Origin: Albidovulum aestuarii
Lineage (GTDB): Bacteria; Pseudomonadota; Alphaproteobacteria; Rhodobacterales; Rhodobacteraceae
NCBI RefSeq assembly: GCF_029961185.1
Contig: NZ_JASBQQ010000003.1
Span: forward strand, 310,001-374,000
Length of the DNA: 64,000 bases
Reading direction: 5' to 3'
In this document: piece by piece, positions 32,827 to 41,606 of the stretch
How the letters are laid out: every line of letters starts with the position of its first letter
Numbering within the stretch: position 1 is the first letter of the stretch
The notes under the pieces: generated by a model
What the model was told of the DNA's origin: nothing
What the model saw: the letters and a program-made list of their open reading frames with translations, nothing else
Databases searched by the model: none
Program-made: the position numbers and the translations under genes

Positions 32827-33840
32827 ATGACCTACCGCATCGATTGCCTGCAATACGCCAACTGGTCCGAAAAAATCTTCCGGCAGATGCGGGAAGGCGG
32901 GCTCGATGCGGTGCATGTCACCATCACCTATCACGAGAATTTCCGCGAAACGGTCCTGAACATCGAACGCTGGAACCGCTGGTTCGAGCAATATCCGGAC
33001 CTGATCTTTCAGGGCCGCACCGGCGATGATGTGCGGCGGGCGAAGGAAACCGGGCGCACGGCGATCTTCTTCGGGGCGCAGAATTGCAGCCCGATCGAGG
33101 ACGATATCGGGCTGGTGGAGGTCCTGCACACGCTCGGACTGCGCTTCATGCAGCTGACCTACAACAACCAGTCGCTGCTCGCGACGGGCTGTTACGAGGC
33201 CGAGGATATGGGCCTGACGCGCATGGGCCGCGAGGTTGTCGAAGAGATGAACCGCGTGGGTCTTGTGGTCGACATGAGCCATTCGGCCGAACGCTCGACC
33301 CTTGAGGCTATCGAGTATTCCACCCGGCCGATTGCCATCACCCATGCCAACCCGTCTTTCTGGCATGCGGCGAAGCGCAACAAATCGGACCGGGTGCTGA
33401 AGGCACTGGCCGAAAGCGGCGGCATGCTGGGCTTTTCGGTCTATCCCCATCACCTGCTGGGGGGAAGCGACTGCACGCTGGAAAGCTTCTGCAAGATGAT
33501 CGCACAGGCAGCGGAACTGATGGGGCCCGAACGGATCGGCATCGGCACTGACCTGTGTCAGGACCACCCCGACAGCGTCGTCGAATGGATGCGTACGGGG
33601 CGCTGGACCAAGAAGATCGATTACGGCGAAGGCTCGGCTGCGGCACCGGGTTTCCCGGACATGCCGGAGTTTTACGGCGACAACCGCGATTTCGGCAATC
33701 TGGAGGCGGGCCTGCGCGCTGCGGGCTTCGATGCCGAGGGTGCTGCGAAAGTGATGGGCGGCAACTGGCTGCGCTTCTTCGATGAGAATTTCACACCGAT
33801 TCAGGCGTCAGGGGACGCCGGAAAACGCGCCGCGGAATAG
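32827..33840 (+). CDS. M19-family (membrane dipeptidase-like) hydrolase, altered metal site
   Basis: A 337-residue TIM-barrel protein of the renal dipeptidase family: GLRFMQLTYNNQS, VDMSHSAERS, ITHANPSFWH and GIGTDLCQD match M19 motifs, and GGNWLRFFDE is the family C-terminus. The N-terminal metal motif (DGHND) is replaced by RIDCLQYANWS, so two of the usual zinc ligands are missing. The protein may use other ligands, act on a different bond, or be inactive as a peptidase. It lies between the dehydrogenase and the BCCT transporter, which suggests hydrolysis of a substrate brought in by the transporter. Confidence 0.82.
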   Translation: MTYRIDCLQYANWSEKIFRQMREGGLDAVHVTITYHENFRETVLNIERWNRWFEQYPDLIFQGRTGDDVRRAKETGRTAIFFGAQNCSPIEDDIGLVEVLHTLGLRFMQLTYNNQSLLATGCYEAEDMGLTRMGREVVEEMNRVGLVVDMSHSAERSTLEAIEYSTRPIAITHANPSFWHAAKRNKSDRVLKALAESGGMLGFSVYPHHLLGGSDCTLESFCKMIAQAAELMGPERIGIGTDLCQDHPDSVVEWMRTGRWTKKIDYGEGSAAAPGFPDMPEFYGDNRDFGNLEAGLRAAGFDAEGAAKVMGGNWLRFFDENFTPIQASGDAGKRAAE

Positions 33841-33878
33841 TCCCGGCACGACACTTTGGCCATTCCAAGGAGGGGAGA

Positions 33879-35432
33879 ATGACCGAAATCACTGCGTCGC
33901 AAACAGCCGGGCGCGGCTTTGCGAGTGTCAATAAGCCACTGTTTGCGATCACAGCCGGGTTCATCGCGCTGTTCTGTCTGACGGCATTCCTCGATCTTGA
34001 GGGCCTGTCCTCTGCCGTCGATGCGGGCTTTGCCTTCTCGGCGAAGTATTTCGGTCTTTACTGGCAGATCCTGCTTCTGGCGACCTTCGTCATCGGCCTC
34101 GTTCTGGTGGTCCTGCCCGGCGGCAAGGCGGTGCTGGGCGGGCTCGACCGGCCCGAATTCACCGTGTTCCAATGGGGCGCGATGATCATGTGTACGCTTC
34201 TGGCGGGTGGCGGCGTCTTTTGGGCGGCCGGTGAGCCGATGGCGCATTTCCTCTATTCCCCTCCGCTCTTCGGCGGCGCGGGCAATACCGAGGCCGATGT
34301 GACGCCGGCGCTGGCGCAGGCCTTCATGCATTGGGGGTTTCTCGCCTGGGCGATCCTAGGGTCGCTGACCACCATCATGCTGATGCACTACCACTATGAA
34401 AAGGGCCTGCCGCTCGCGCCGCGCACGCTGCTTTATCCGGTGTTCGGTGACGCGGCGATCAAGGGGCCGATCGGGCTGATTGCCGACGCGTCCTGCATCA
34501 TCGCGGTTGTCGCTGGCACGGTTGGACCCATCGGCTTCCTTGGCCTTCAGGTCAGCTATGGTCTTGGTGACCTCTTCGGTATTCCCGACACCTTCACGAC
34601 GCAGGCGATGGTCGTTCTGGGTCTTGTCGCGCTTTACACCGTGTCGGCGATGACCGGACTGTCGCGCGGCATCCAGCTTCTGTCGAAGTTCAACGTGATC
34701 CTTGCAGCCGTCCTCCTGGCTTTCATGCTGATCGCCGGGCCCACCGGCTTCATCTTCAAGAACTTCTTTGGCGGCATGGGCACCTATATCGCCAACTTCA
34801 TCCCGATGGCGATGTACCGGGGCGAAGCGGGGCTCTTCGGTGATCCGGGCTGGCTCGGCTGGTGGACGGTCTTCTTCTGGGGCTGGTTCCTCGGCTACGG
34901 CCCGCTGATGGCGATGTTCATCGCGCGCGTGTCGCGGGGCCGCTCGATCCGCTCCATCGTGATCATGCTGTCCATCGTCGCGCCGATCATCACCAACTTC
35001 TGGTTCACCATCGTCGGCGGGTCGGGCATCGCCTTTGAACTGGCCGAGCCGGGATCGGTCGCGACCGCGTTCGAGGGCTTCAACCTGCCCGCAGCGCTTC
35101 TCGCGATCACGCAGCAACTGCCGATGGGCTTCATCGTCTCGGTCCTCTTCCTGATCCTGACCACGGTTTTCGTGGCCACGACGGGCGACTCGATGACCTA
35201 TGTCATCGCCATGGCGATGTCGGATAATGATCAGCCCGCAATGCCGGTGCGTCTGTTCTGGGGCATCGCGATGGGGGCGATGGCGCTTATCCTGATGCAT
35301 ACCGGGTCGGGCGGCGTCGGCAAGCTGCAAAGCTTCATCGTGATCACCGCCGTGCCGGTGTCGCTGGTGCTTCTGCCCTCGCTCTGGGATGCTTTGCGCA
35401 TCACGCTGGCGAAGGGTCGCGGGGCGAACTGA
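33879..35432 (+). CDS. BCCT family (betaine/carnitine/choline) transporter
   Basis: A 517-residue membrane protein with about 12 helices. The signature region GWFLGYGPLMAMFIARVSRG carries the conserved Trp/Gly pattern of the family. These are Na+- or H+-coupled importers of trimethylammonium or dimethylsulfonium compounds. Unlike osmosensory relatives there is no long charged C-terminal tail, consistent with a catabolic role. The RBS GGAGGGGAGA lies just before ATG 33879. It is the best hint to the substrate of the cluster: a zwitterionic quaternary amine. Confidence 0.92.
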   Translation: MTEITASQTAGRGFASVNKPLFAITAGFIALFCLTAFLDLEGLSSAVDAGFAFSAKYFGLYWQILLLATFVIGLVLVVLPGGKAVLGGLDRPEFTVFQWGAMIMCTLLAGGGVFWAAGEPMAHFLYSPPLFGGAGNTEADVTPALAQAFMHWGFLAWAILGSLTTIMLMHYHYEKGLPLAPRTLLYPVFGDAAIKGPIGLIADASCIIAVVAGTVGPIGFLGLQVSYGLGDLFGIPDTFTTQAMVVLGLVALYTVSAMTGLSRGIQLLSKFNVILAAVLLAFMLIAGPTGFIFKNFFGGMGTYIANFIPMAMYRGEAGLFGDPGWLGWWTVFFWGWFLGYGPLMAMFIARVSRGRSIRSIVIMLSIVAPIITNFWFTIVGGSGIAFELAEPGSVATAFEGFNLPAALLAITQQLPMGFIVSVLFLILTTVFVATTGDSMTYVIAMAMSDNDQPAMPVRLFWGIAMGAMALILMHTGSGGVGKLQSFIVITAVPVSLVLLPSLWDALRITLAKGRGAN

Positions 35433-35514
35433 TCCAACAAACCGGGCGGTTCCGGTTTTGGACCGGGATCGCCCACCATCCAGGAAACGCGCGCAGATGA
35501 AATCAGGGGAACAC

Positions 35515-37212
35515 ATGGCACAGACAGCCGATCCACAGATACCGCGTCGCGATCCGAATGTCGTAATGACGCTGGCCCGCATGGGCTCATTCCACCAATG
35601 CCGCCTTTCCTTCATGCGGGTGCTCCTGCGCCGGATGAAGGCCGAGAACTGGCGGTTCGAGCGGCGCCTTTTTGACATCGATGCCAAAGGCGTCGGCCGT
35701 GCGGTCTATACTGCGCATGGGCCTGAGCGCAGCTATTCGCTGATCGCCTTCGCCAATGACCTGCCGCCGGAGAAACGCTCCGACCGGGTGATCGCGACCG
35801 AATGGGATGCGACCTTCACGCTTTTTGACGGCATCCCGACTGAGGCCGATATCGACCGCCTGTCGCGGAACATCCCGAAGCAGGAGGCAGGGCGGGTCAC
35901 GGAAAGCGAACTTTCCGTCTCGCGCGCCAACCGCTCGGTCCGGCTTTTCGACTATCTCATCGATTGCCTCGCCGCCGGGCGACAGCCCGACCCGGAGCAG
36001 ATCTGGGCGGTGGGCTACCTGATGCGCACGACGGCTGTCTACGGCTCGGGCAAGCTCGGCGCGGCCGACCGTGAAAAGACCGAAAATCGCCCGGAATTCC
36101 GCGCGCCCTTCCAGGTGGAGATGCTGTCGGTCTACCTGACCCGCGCCTTCGTTCTGGATTTGGTCGAGGAAATGGCCCGTCTGCGGTCGCCCGAAACCGC
36201 GGTGGTGCTGGACCCGGTCCTGCGCCGTAGCCTTGGCATCGGCAATTCCACCGGTCTTGGCATGGCGCCGTACCTCATCAACCATCCGGTGCTTCTGAAC
36301 AACTGGATCGCCGCGCGGGAAGAGGCGTTGGCGCGGGTGCGGTCGGTCGCTTCGGCGAGCGAGGCCGAGGCCACCCGCTTCCGCGAAATGCTGGCCCGGT
36401 CGATCCTGAACATCTCCTACTGGCGTTCGGAACACCCGATGCAGCGGGAGAAGGTCATGGGCCTCGCCCGCGATATCGAGCTTCTGGCCGGTCATGTGGA
36501 GGCAGCGGGCCTTGCGGGCGGTCATCCCTGGAACGCGCTCTGGCGTTGGGGCGAGGCCAATCTGGGACTGGAGGCGCAGGAGCTTCTCGTCTCACTGATG
36601 ATGGAACCCTACGGCCGCCTCGTCGACGACCTTCATATCTGCATGGCCGCCAACGAGGCCGCCGCGCATCGGATCGACGGGGCGATGCAGGTGGACGCGC
36701 TGAAAACCATCGTAGAGGATGTCTATGGCTGGGCGCTGACCACCGACTGGAGTGCGCAGACCGCGCAGGCGCGGGTCTGGTACACGTCCGAGGAAAAGCT
36801 GGAGCCGAGGCTCGGCGAGCGGTTCGAAGAGCCTATTGCGCTTTACGAGCAGCCACTGGCACCGGGCCGGGATGCGGCCGCGATGTATCGCGACCTGACC
36901 GTGATGGCGGGGGACGCCACGGTCGCGGCCTTCGTCCTCGCCCATCCCGAACACCGCCATATCGTGCGTCGCGCCCAGATCGCCGCGCGCTATCCCTATG
37001 CCGAGATCCGGGACAATACGATCTCCGCCGCGATGATGCCCATCGACCTTCTGCGCGCGAAACTCGCCTTCTTCGGGGCCAGCCATTTCGATCCGCGTTC
37101 TGATCGTTGGGTCCGCATCAACATGTATCGCGACGCGCCCTTTCCGCATGAGCTTGCATCGTCGGGTGATGATGACTGGGCCTACCCGCAGCTTGAGGAG
37201 GCCGCCCAATGA
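35515..37212 (+). CDS. Uncharacterised 565-residue protein of the catabolic cluster
   Basis: No known domain is recognised. The chain is soluble, rich in Arg, Asp and Glu, and has conserved-looking stretches: MGSFHQCRLSFMRVLLRRMK near residue 22, NSTGLGMAPYLINHPVLLNN near 240 and YPYAEIRDNTISAAMMP near 500. No signal peptide, P-loop or Cys cluster is visible. The start ATG 35515 follows AGGGGAAC. It overlaps the DUF3726 gene by 4 nt (ATGA), so the two are translationally coupled and probably work together, with the Ldh-family enzyme after them. It might be the oxygenase or lyase that the flavin reductase at 39522 seems to lack, but nothing in the sequence shows this. Confidence 0.75.
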   Translation: MAQTADPQIPRRDPNVVMTLARMGSFHQCRLSFMRVLLRRMKAENWRFERRLFDIDAKGVGRAVYTAHGPERSYSLIAFANDLPPEKRSDRVIATEWDATFTLFDGIPTEADIDRLSRNIPKQEAGRVTESELSVSRANRSVRLFDYLIDCLAAGRQPDPEQIWAVGYLMRTTAVYGSGKLGAADREKTENRPEFRAPFQVEMLSVYLTRAFVLDLVEEMARLRSPETAVVLDPVLRRSLGIGNSTGLGMAPYLINHPVLLNNWIAAREEALARVRSVASASEAEATRFREMLARSILNISYWRSEHPMQREKVMGLARDIELLAGHVEAAGLAGGHPWNALWRWGEANLGLEAQELLVSLMMEPYGRLVDDLHICMAANEAAAHRIDGAMQVDALKTIVEDVYGWALTTDWSAQTAQARVWYTSEEKLEPRLGERFEEPIALYEQPLAPGRDAAAMYRDLTVMAGDATVAAFVLAHPEHRHIVRRAQIAARYPYAEIRDNTISAAMMPIDLLRAKLAFFGASHFDPRSDRWVRINMYRDAPFPHELASSGDDDWAYPQLEEAAQ

Positions 37213-37847
37213 CCTGGTCGCTGAACGAACTGGAAGCCATGTCGCGCAAGGCCGCGCGGGGCTGCGGCTTAAGCTGGGGGCTGGCGGAAGAGGCGGGACG
37301 CGCCAGCCGCTGGCTGGCCGAGCATGGTCTGCCCGCACCGCGCCTTCTGGCTGATCTTCTGGTGCAGAACGATGGGGTCGCCTATGGCGATCTTGTGCCG
37401 GATTGCGGGGCGGAGCCGTGGTCGGCCCATGCCGGGCGGCTTTGCCCGCTGATCGCGGGGGCGGCTTTGTCCGACCGGTTGCAGGCCATCGCACCCGGAG
37501 AGGCGATCCGGCTTGGCCGGTGCGCCGTTCCGGTCTTGCTGTTGCCTGCGCTTGCCAATGGTCCCGAAACATATGTCGTGGCATGGGATGGTGTGTCGGT
37601 CGGTGTTGGTCCCGATAGGGTGACCGTCGACGGTTCCGCTGAGGCGCTTTCCCTGCGGGAGACGGACTCCGTTAAGATCCGCCGGGGCGAGGCAGCGAAG
37701 GGGCGGACCCTGCCCGAAAAGGCACGATGCGACATCGAGCCGGACGCCATCGAAGTGCTGCAACGCTTCGCGCACCGCACATATGCGCCGGCGACCGAGG
37801 AAAGCCGTGCGGCTGGGGCCGGTGCGGGCCTGACTGACAACGACTAG
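37209..37847 (+). CDS. DUF3726 family protein
   Basis: A 212-residue protein that begins MTWSLNELEAMSRKAARGCG, continues LSWGLAEEAGRASRWLAEHG and ends in EESRAAGAGAGLTDND, the pattern I associate with DUF3726. Function is undescribed. The ATGA overlap with the 565-residue protein upstream and 11 nt to the Ldh gene place it in one operon. It may assist the large protein. Confidence 0.75.
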   Translation: MTWSLNELEAMSRKAARGCGLSWGLAEEAGRASRWLAEHGLPAPRLLADLLVQNDGVAYGDLVPDCGAEPWSAHAGRLCPLIAGAALSDRLQAIAPGEAIRLGRCAVPVLLLPALANGPETYVVAWDGVSVGVGPDRVTVDGSAEALSLRETDSVKIRRGEAAKGRTLPEKARCDIEPDAIEVLQRFAHRTYAPATEESRAAGAGAGLTDND

Positions 37848-37858
37848 GAGAGAACGAT

Positions 37859-38878
37859 ATGGCCGATACCGAAACGCTGAGCCTTGACGAGATCGAGGCG
37901 CTGGCCTTCGACGCCTTGGTCGCTGCCGGAACCCGCCCCGAAAGCGCACGGGCTTTGGCCAAGGCTACGGCCGATACCGAAGCCGACGGCATTTCCAGCC
38001 ATGGCATGGCCTATGTCCCGATCTATTGCGAGCATGTGCAATGCGGCAAGGTCGTGGGCAATGCAGTGCCGGTCGTGGATCGTCCAAAGCCGGGCCTGAT
38101 CCGTGTCGATGCGGCGAACGGCTTCGCCCATCCGGCGATTGCGGCGGGGTTCGACCTGCTCTTTCCGCTCGCCCGCGAACAGGGCATCGCGGCGCTCGCG
38201 ATCCACAATTCCTACAATTGTGGGGTTCTGGGCGTCCATACCCGCGCCATCGCAGCGGCGGGCCTCCTCGGCATCGGTTTTACCAACGCGCCTGCCTCTA
38301 TTGCCCCGGTCGGCGCGCGCCAGCCGCTTGTCGGCACCAACCCGTTCTCGATCGCCGCACCGGACGAGAATGGCGCGCCCGCAATCCTTATCGACCAGAG
38401 TGCGAGCGTGATCGCGAAAAGTGAGATCATGAAGCGCTCGCGCGAAGGGCTGCCCATCCCGGAAGGCTGGGCGCTTGGCCCAGACGGGCAGCCGACGACC
38501 GATCCCGCGATCGCGCTCAAGGGCTCCATGGCGCCTTCGGGCGGCTACAAGGGGGTTGGCATTGCGCTTCTCGTGGAACTGATGGCGGCGGCGATGACCG
38601 GGGCGACGCTTGGCGTCCATGCGAGTCCGTTTTCCGGCACTGCGGGCGGTCCGCCCGCGACAGGACAGTTCTTCATCGCCATCGACCCGGGCGCGACCTC
38701 GGGCGGAGCATTTGCTGACCGTCTGGCGACGCTGGTCGGAGAAATGCGTGACAGGCCCGGGGCGCATATCCCGGGCGAGGGCAGGGCGTCGGCCCGGCGC
38801 AAGGCCCTGAAAGGCGGCGTCGCGGTCAATGCAGCGACGCTGGCCAAGGTGCGGGCAATCCGCGACGGCGCGGCCTGA
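37859..38878 (+). CDS. Ldh family (malate/L-lactate dehydrogenase-type) oxidoreductase
   Basis: A 339-residue NAD(P)-dependent enzyme of the Ldh2/MDH2 family: DGISSHGMAYVPIYCE near residue 42, HNSYNCGVLGVH, NAPASIAPVGARQPLVGTNP and GYKGVGIALLVELM. Members reduce 2-oxo or cyclic-imino acids (malate, lactate, ureidoglycolate, delta1-pyrroline-2-carboxylate). In a cluster with a betaine importer and a possible semialdehyde dehydrogenase, a cyclic imino acid or 2-oxo acid is the likely substrate, which is an inference. Last gene of the plus-strand operon; it converges with 38907. Confidence 0.87.
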   Translation: MADTETLSLDEIEALAFDALVAAGTRPESARALAKATADTEADGISSHGMAYVPIYCEHVQCGKVVGNAVPVVDRPKPGLIRVDAANGFAHPAIAAGFDLLFPLAREQGIAALAIHNSYNCGVLGVHTRAIAAAGLLGIGFTNAPASIAPVGARQPLVGTNPFSIAAPDENGAPAILIDQSASVIAKSEIMKRSREGLPIPEGWALGPDGQPTTDPAIALKGSMAPSGGYKGVGIALLVELMAAAMTGATLGVHASPFSGTAGGPPATGQFFIAIDPGATSGGAFADRLATLVGEMRDRPGAHIPGEGRASARRKALKGGVAVNAATLAKVRAIRDGAA

Positions 38879-38906
38879 GGGACAGGGACGATGCCCGGCC
38901 GGTGAT

Positions 38907-39509
38907 TCAGACCCCGGCCGGGTTTTCCACGTCCCGTCCAAGGGCGGCAAGATCGGAATAGCGGTCGCCGATCCGGTGATGCGGACGCCCGCCGGTCGCG
39001 GCCCCCAGAGCCACGACCAGTTCGTCATGGCCCGGCGCGTCGGGAATTGCGAACTGCACCGTCAGGTAATGCGACCGCCGCCCGCCGTCGTGCTTGTCCA
39101 TCAGTGGGATCTGGATCTGGGTATTGGCGGGGCCGCGAGTATTGGTGAAACCGAGATAGGTCTTCGCCCCCACCGCCTCGCGGTAGAAATTGCCATAGAG
39201 CAGCGTGTGGATCAGTGCCGAGCCGTGCTCGAGCTCGCAATCCGTGCCGCAAAGCGCGGCCTTGCCATAAGCCTCGATCGCATCGCCTGAACCCGCAAGC
39301 GCGATCAGCCGGTCGGTCAGCATTTGACCAAGGGGCGGCGCCATGCGCCGGATCTCGGGCGCGAGGTCCTCAACGTAACCTTTTCCGTGCCATGGGTTTT
39401 TCACCACGGCGGCGACCCCGATCACCCGCAGGACCGGATTTGCGGCGCGGTCGCCGTCGCGGTGGATGTCCTCGTCATAGGTCACGACCTTTCGCAGTTC
39501 CGGCAGCAT
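38907..39509 (-). CDS. Amino acid synthesis (DUF1185) family protein
   Basis: A 200-residue soluble protein. RKVVTYDEDIHRDGDRAANP, NPWHGKGYVEDLAPEI and the terminal YSDLAALGRDVENP fit the DUF1185 family, often annotated 'amino acid synthesis'. Members occur beside flavin-dependent ring-cleavage systems for N-heterocycles, from memory. It is the last gene of a minus-strand operon after the fusion gene (12 nt). Function is not established. Confidence 0.8.
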   Translation of the reverse strand: MLPELRKVVTYDEDIHRDGDRAANPVLRVIGVAAVVKNPWHGKGYVEDLAPEIRRMAPPLGQMLTDRLIALAGSGDAIEAYGKAALCGTDCELEHGSALIHTLLYGNFYREAVGAKTYLGFTNTRGPANTQIQIPLMDKHDGGRRSHYLTVQFAIPDAPGHDELVVALGAATGGRPHHRIGDRYSDLAALGRDVENPAGV

Positions 39510-39521
39510 GCGTTCTCTCCT

Positions 39522-41606
39522 TCAGCTTCCCGTCACGCGACGGACTTTTCCTGTTGTCTCATTGCCCTGATAGATGCCGAAAGCCCCGTGGCGGAATTCG
39601 GCGGCATAGCGTTCAAGCATCGATCGTTCGGCGGTGTTGGTGACACGGTCCCATGGCACCGCGTCGAGCGGGATCAGCACCATTCCAGCCGGCACCGGCC
39701 CGGTGACCTGCCCGTGATAGAAGATGCCGTTCATGCCCGTCTCGCGATCCTCGTAGACTGCATAGAGGAACTCAACCTCGGGGCGGAGGCCCTTCGCCGT
39801 CAGGTCGCGCCTGAGCGCCTCAAGATTCGGTGCGGGGCCCGGTGAGACGGGCACCGAAAGTGCACCATCGGCGCCCTCGCAGAGAAGAAGCCGACCGCCT
39901 TCAGTCAGCACCGCGCCGATCCGTGTGCCGCCCGTGGCGGAGACGGCCGAGACCAGCCGGTCCTCAAGCCCGATGGAGAAATAACTGCCCCGGAAGTAGC
40001 CGAGCGGATCGCCTTCGGTGACGCTGAAGTCAATCACCCGACCGATCAGAACGATATGGTCGCCCGCATCAACCAGCTTTTCCCGGGCGCAGGCGAACTG
40101 CGTCAGCGCCCCGTCGATCAGGGGCACATCGCCCGCGCCGGGGTGCCAGTCGCACTGGTCGAACTTATCGGCCGCGCGGCTGGCGAAGAGGCCGGAAATT
40201 GCCTTCTGTTCCTCCGCTAGCACGTTTACGGCGAAATGGTCGGCCTGCATGAAGGTTTCGCAGCTATGCGCGGTCTTGGCGAGGCAGACGAGCAGCAGAG
40301 GCGGGTCGAGCGACACGGAGGTGAAGGAGTTGGCGGTAAAGCCGCGCGGGGTGCCGTCGGCCTGCCGGGCGGTCAGAACGGTGACACCGGTCGCGAAGGC
40401 GCCAAAGGCGTTGCGCAGGGCTTTGGGGTCAACCGGCGCCGTCGCTGATTTTTCCACGAAGGTTGAATTATGTTCACCGAGCCGCGCGGGCGTGGCGGGT
40501 TTCGGGGCGGGATTGCGGGAAAAATGCAGGGGATTGCCGGCAACCCGCCAGTTCCGGTGACCGGGTTCGGCATGCGGCACCTCGGCGATCATGCCGCGTG
40601 CGGTGATATGGGGATCTGCGAAGATGTCGGCAACTGTGTTCACCGGGCCGAACGGGACAAGGCCGCCCAACGCATCGGCCAGTTCGGCCTTGCTGCGTGT
40701 ACCGGTCCAGTCGGCGACCATGGCATTGACCTCAACCGCATGTGCCCGGCGGTCAGCACGGGTGGCGTAACGCGGATCGGTGCCGAGCGCCTCCTGCCCC
40801 ATGGCCTTGGCCAGTTTCTGCCAGAAGGCGTCGTCAACGATCCCCAGGGCCACATGCCCATCCTTTGCCGGGAAGATGCCGAAGGGGGCCAAGAGCGGGT
40901 GGCCATTACCCTCCGGCCCCGGCACAGACCCGTCGAAATCGTGCTGATAAACCGCCCGTTCGCAGAGCGAGACCATCGCGTCATACATAGCGATATCGAC
41001 GAACTGGCCCTGCCCGGTCGCTTCGGCCTGACGAAGCGCTGCGAGGATGCCGAAGGCCATGAGCGATCCGGCAAAGACATCGCCGATCCCGGGGCCCACC
41101 TTGGTCGGCGTCGCCGCATCGGGGCCGGTCACGGCCACCAGCCCGCCCATCGCCTGCGCCACCACATCATAGGCGGGCCAGTCCTGATACGGGCTTTGCC
41201 CCGAACGCGGATCGCCGAAGCCTCGGATCGCTGCATAGACAAGACGCGGATTGGTCTCGGCAAGGCTTTCGTAGGAAAGCCCCAGCCGCTCCATCACGCC
41301 GGGGCGGAAGTTTTCCACCACCACATCGGCGGTGACGGCCAGCGCGCGGAAAGCCGCCTTGCCCGCGTCGGTCTTCAGGTCAAGCTGCACGCTTTTCTTC
41401 GACCGGTTGAGGCTGACGTAATACCCCGCCCAGTCGCGCGCCGGATCGTCATCGCGGAACGGGCCGTTCTGGCGGCTGGTATCGCCGGTCCTGTCCTCGA
41501 TCTTGATGACTTCTGCCCCGTGATCGGCCAGCATCATCGTGCAATAAGGCCCCGACAGCATGCGCGATAGGTCGAGAACGCGGATACCCTTGAGGATGCC
41601 GGTCAT
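39522..41606 (-). CDS. CoA-transferase / flavin reductase fusion protein
   Basis: A 694-residue protein with three parts. Residues 1-382 form a family III CoA-transferase (DLSRMLSGPYCTMMLADHGA, DVVVENFRPGVMERLGL, and GPGIGDVFAG with likely catalytic Asp176). Residues 393-545 form a flavin reductase of the NADH:FMN type (FGAFATGVTVLTARQ, GFTANSFTSVSLDPPLLLVC). Residues 550-694 look like the NUDIX-like C-terminal extension known in some such reductases. The frame is continuous with no sign of an artificial join. Overlap ATGA with the hydrolase upstream. No partner monooxygenase is seen in the window. The fusion suggests that CoA activation and a flavin-dependent step act on the same intermediate. 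Confidence 0.85.
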   Translation of the reverse strand: MTGILKGIRVLDLSRMLSGPYCTMMLADHGAEVIKIEDRTGDTSRQNGPFRDDDPARDWAGYYVSLNRSKKSVQLDLKTDAGKAAFRALAVTADVVVENFRPGVMERLGLSYESLAETNPRLVYAAIRGFGDPRSGQSPYQDWPAYDVVAQAMGGLVAVTGPDAATPTKVGPGIGDVFAGSLMAFGILAALRQAEATGQGQFVDIAMYDAMVSLCERAVYQHDFDGSVPGPEGNGHPLLAPFGIFPAKDGHVALGIVDDAFWQKLAKAMGQEALGTDPRYATRADRRAHAVEVNAMVADWTGTRSKAELADALGGLVPFGPVNTVADIFADPHITARGMIAEVPHAEPGHRNWRVAGNPLHFSRNPAPKPATPARLGEHNSTFVEKSATAPVDPKALRNAFGAFATGVTVLTARQADGTPRGFTANSFTSVSLDPPLLLVCLAKTAHSCETFMQADHFAVNVLAEEQKAISGLFASRAADKFDQCDWHPGAGDVPLIDGALTQFACAREKLVDAGDHIVLIGRVIDFSVTEGDPLGYFRGSYFSIGLEDRLVSAVSATGGTRIGAVLTEGGRLLLCEGADGALSVPVSPGPAPNLEALRRDLTAKGLRPEVEFLYAVYEDRETGMNGIFYHGQVTGPVPAGMVLIPLDAVPWDRVTNTAERSMLERYAAEFRHGAFGIYQGNETTGKVRRVTGS

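Noticed and set aside
33944-33953. TGCGATCACA, one mismatch from the TCA palindrome
   Set aside because: Inside the BCCT gene, unpaired, within normal codons.
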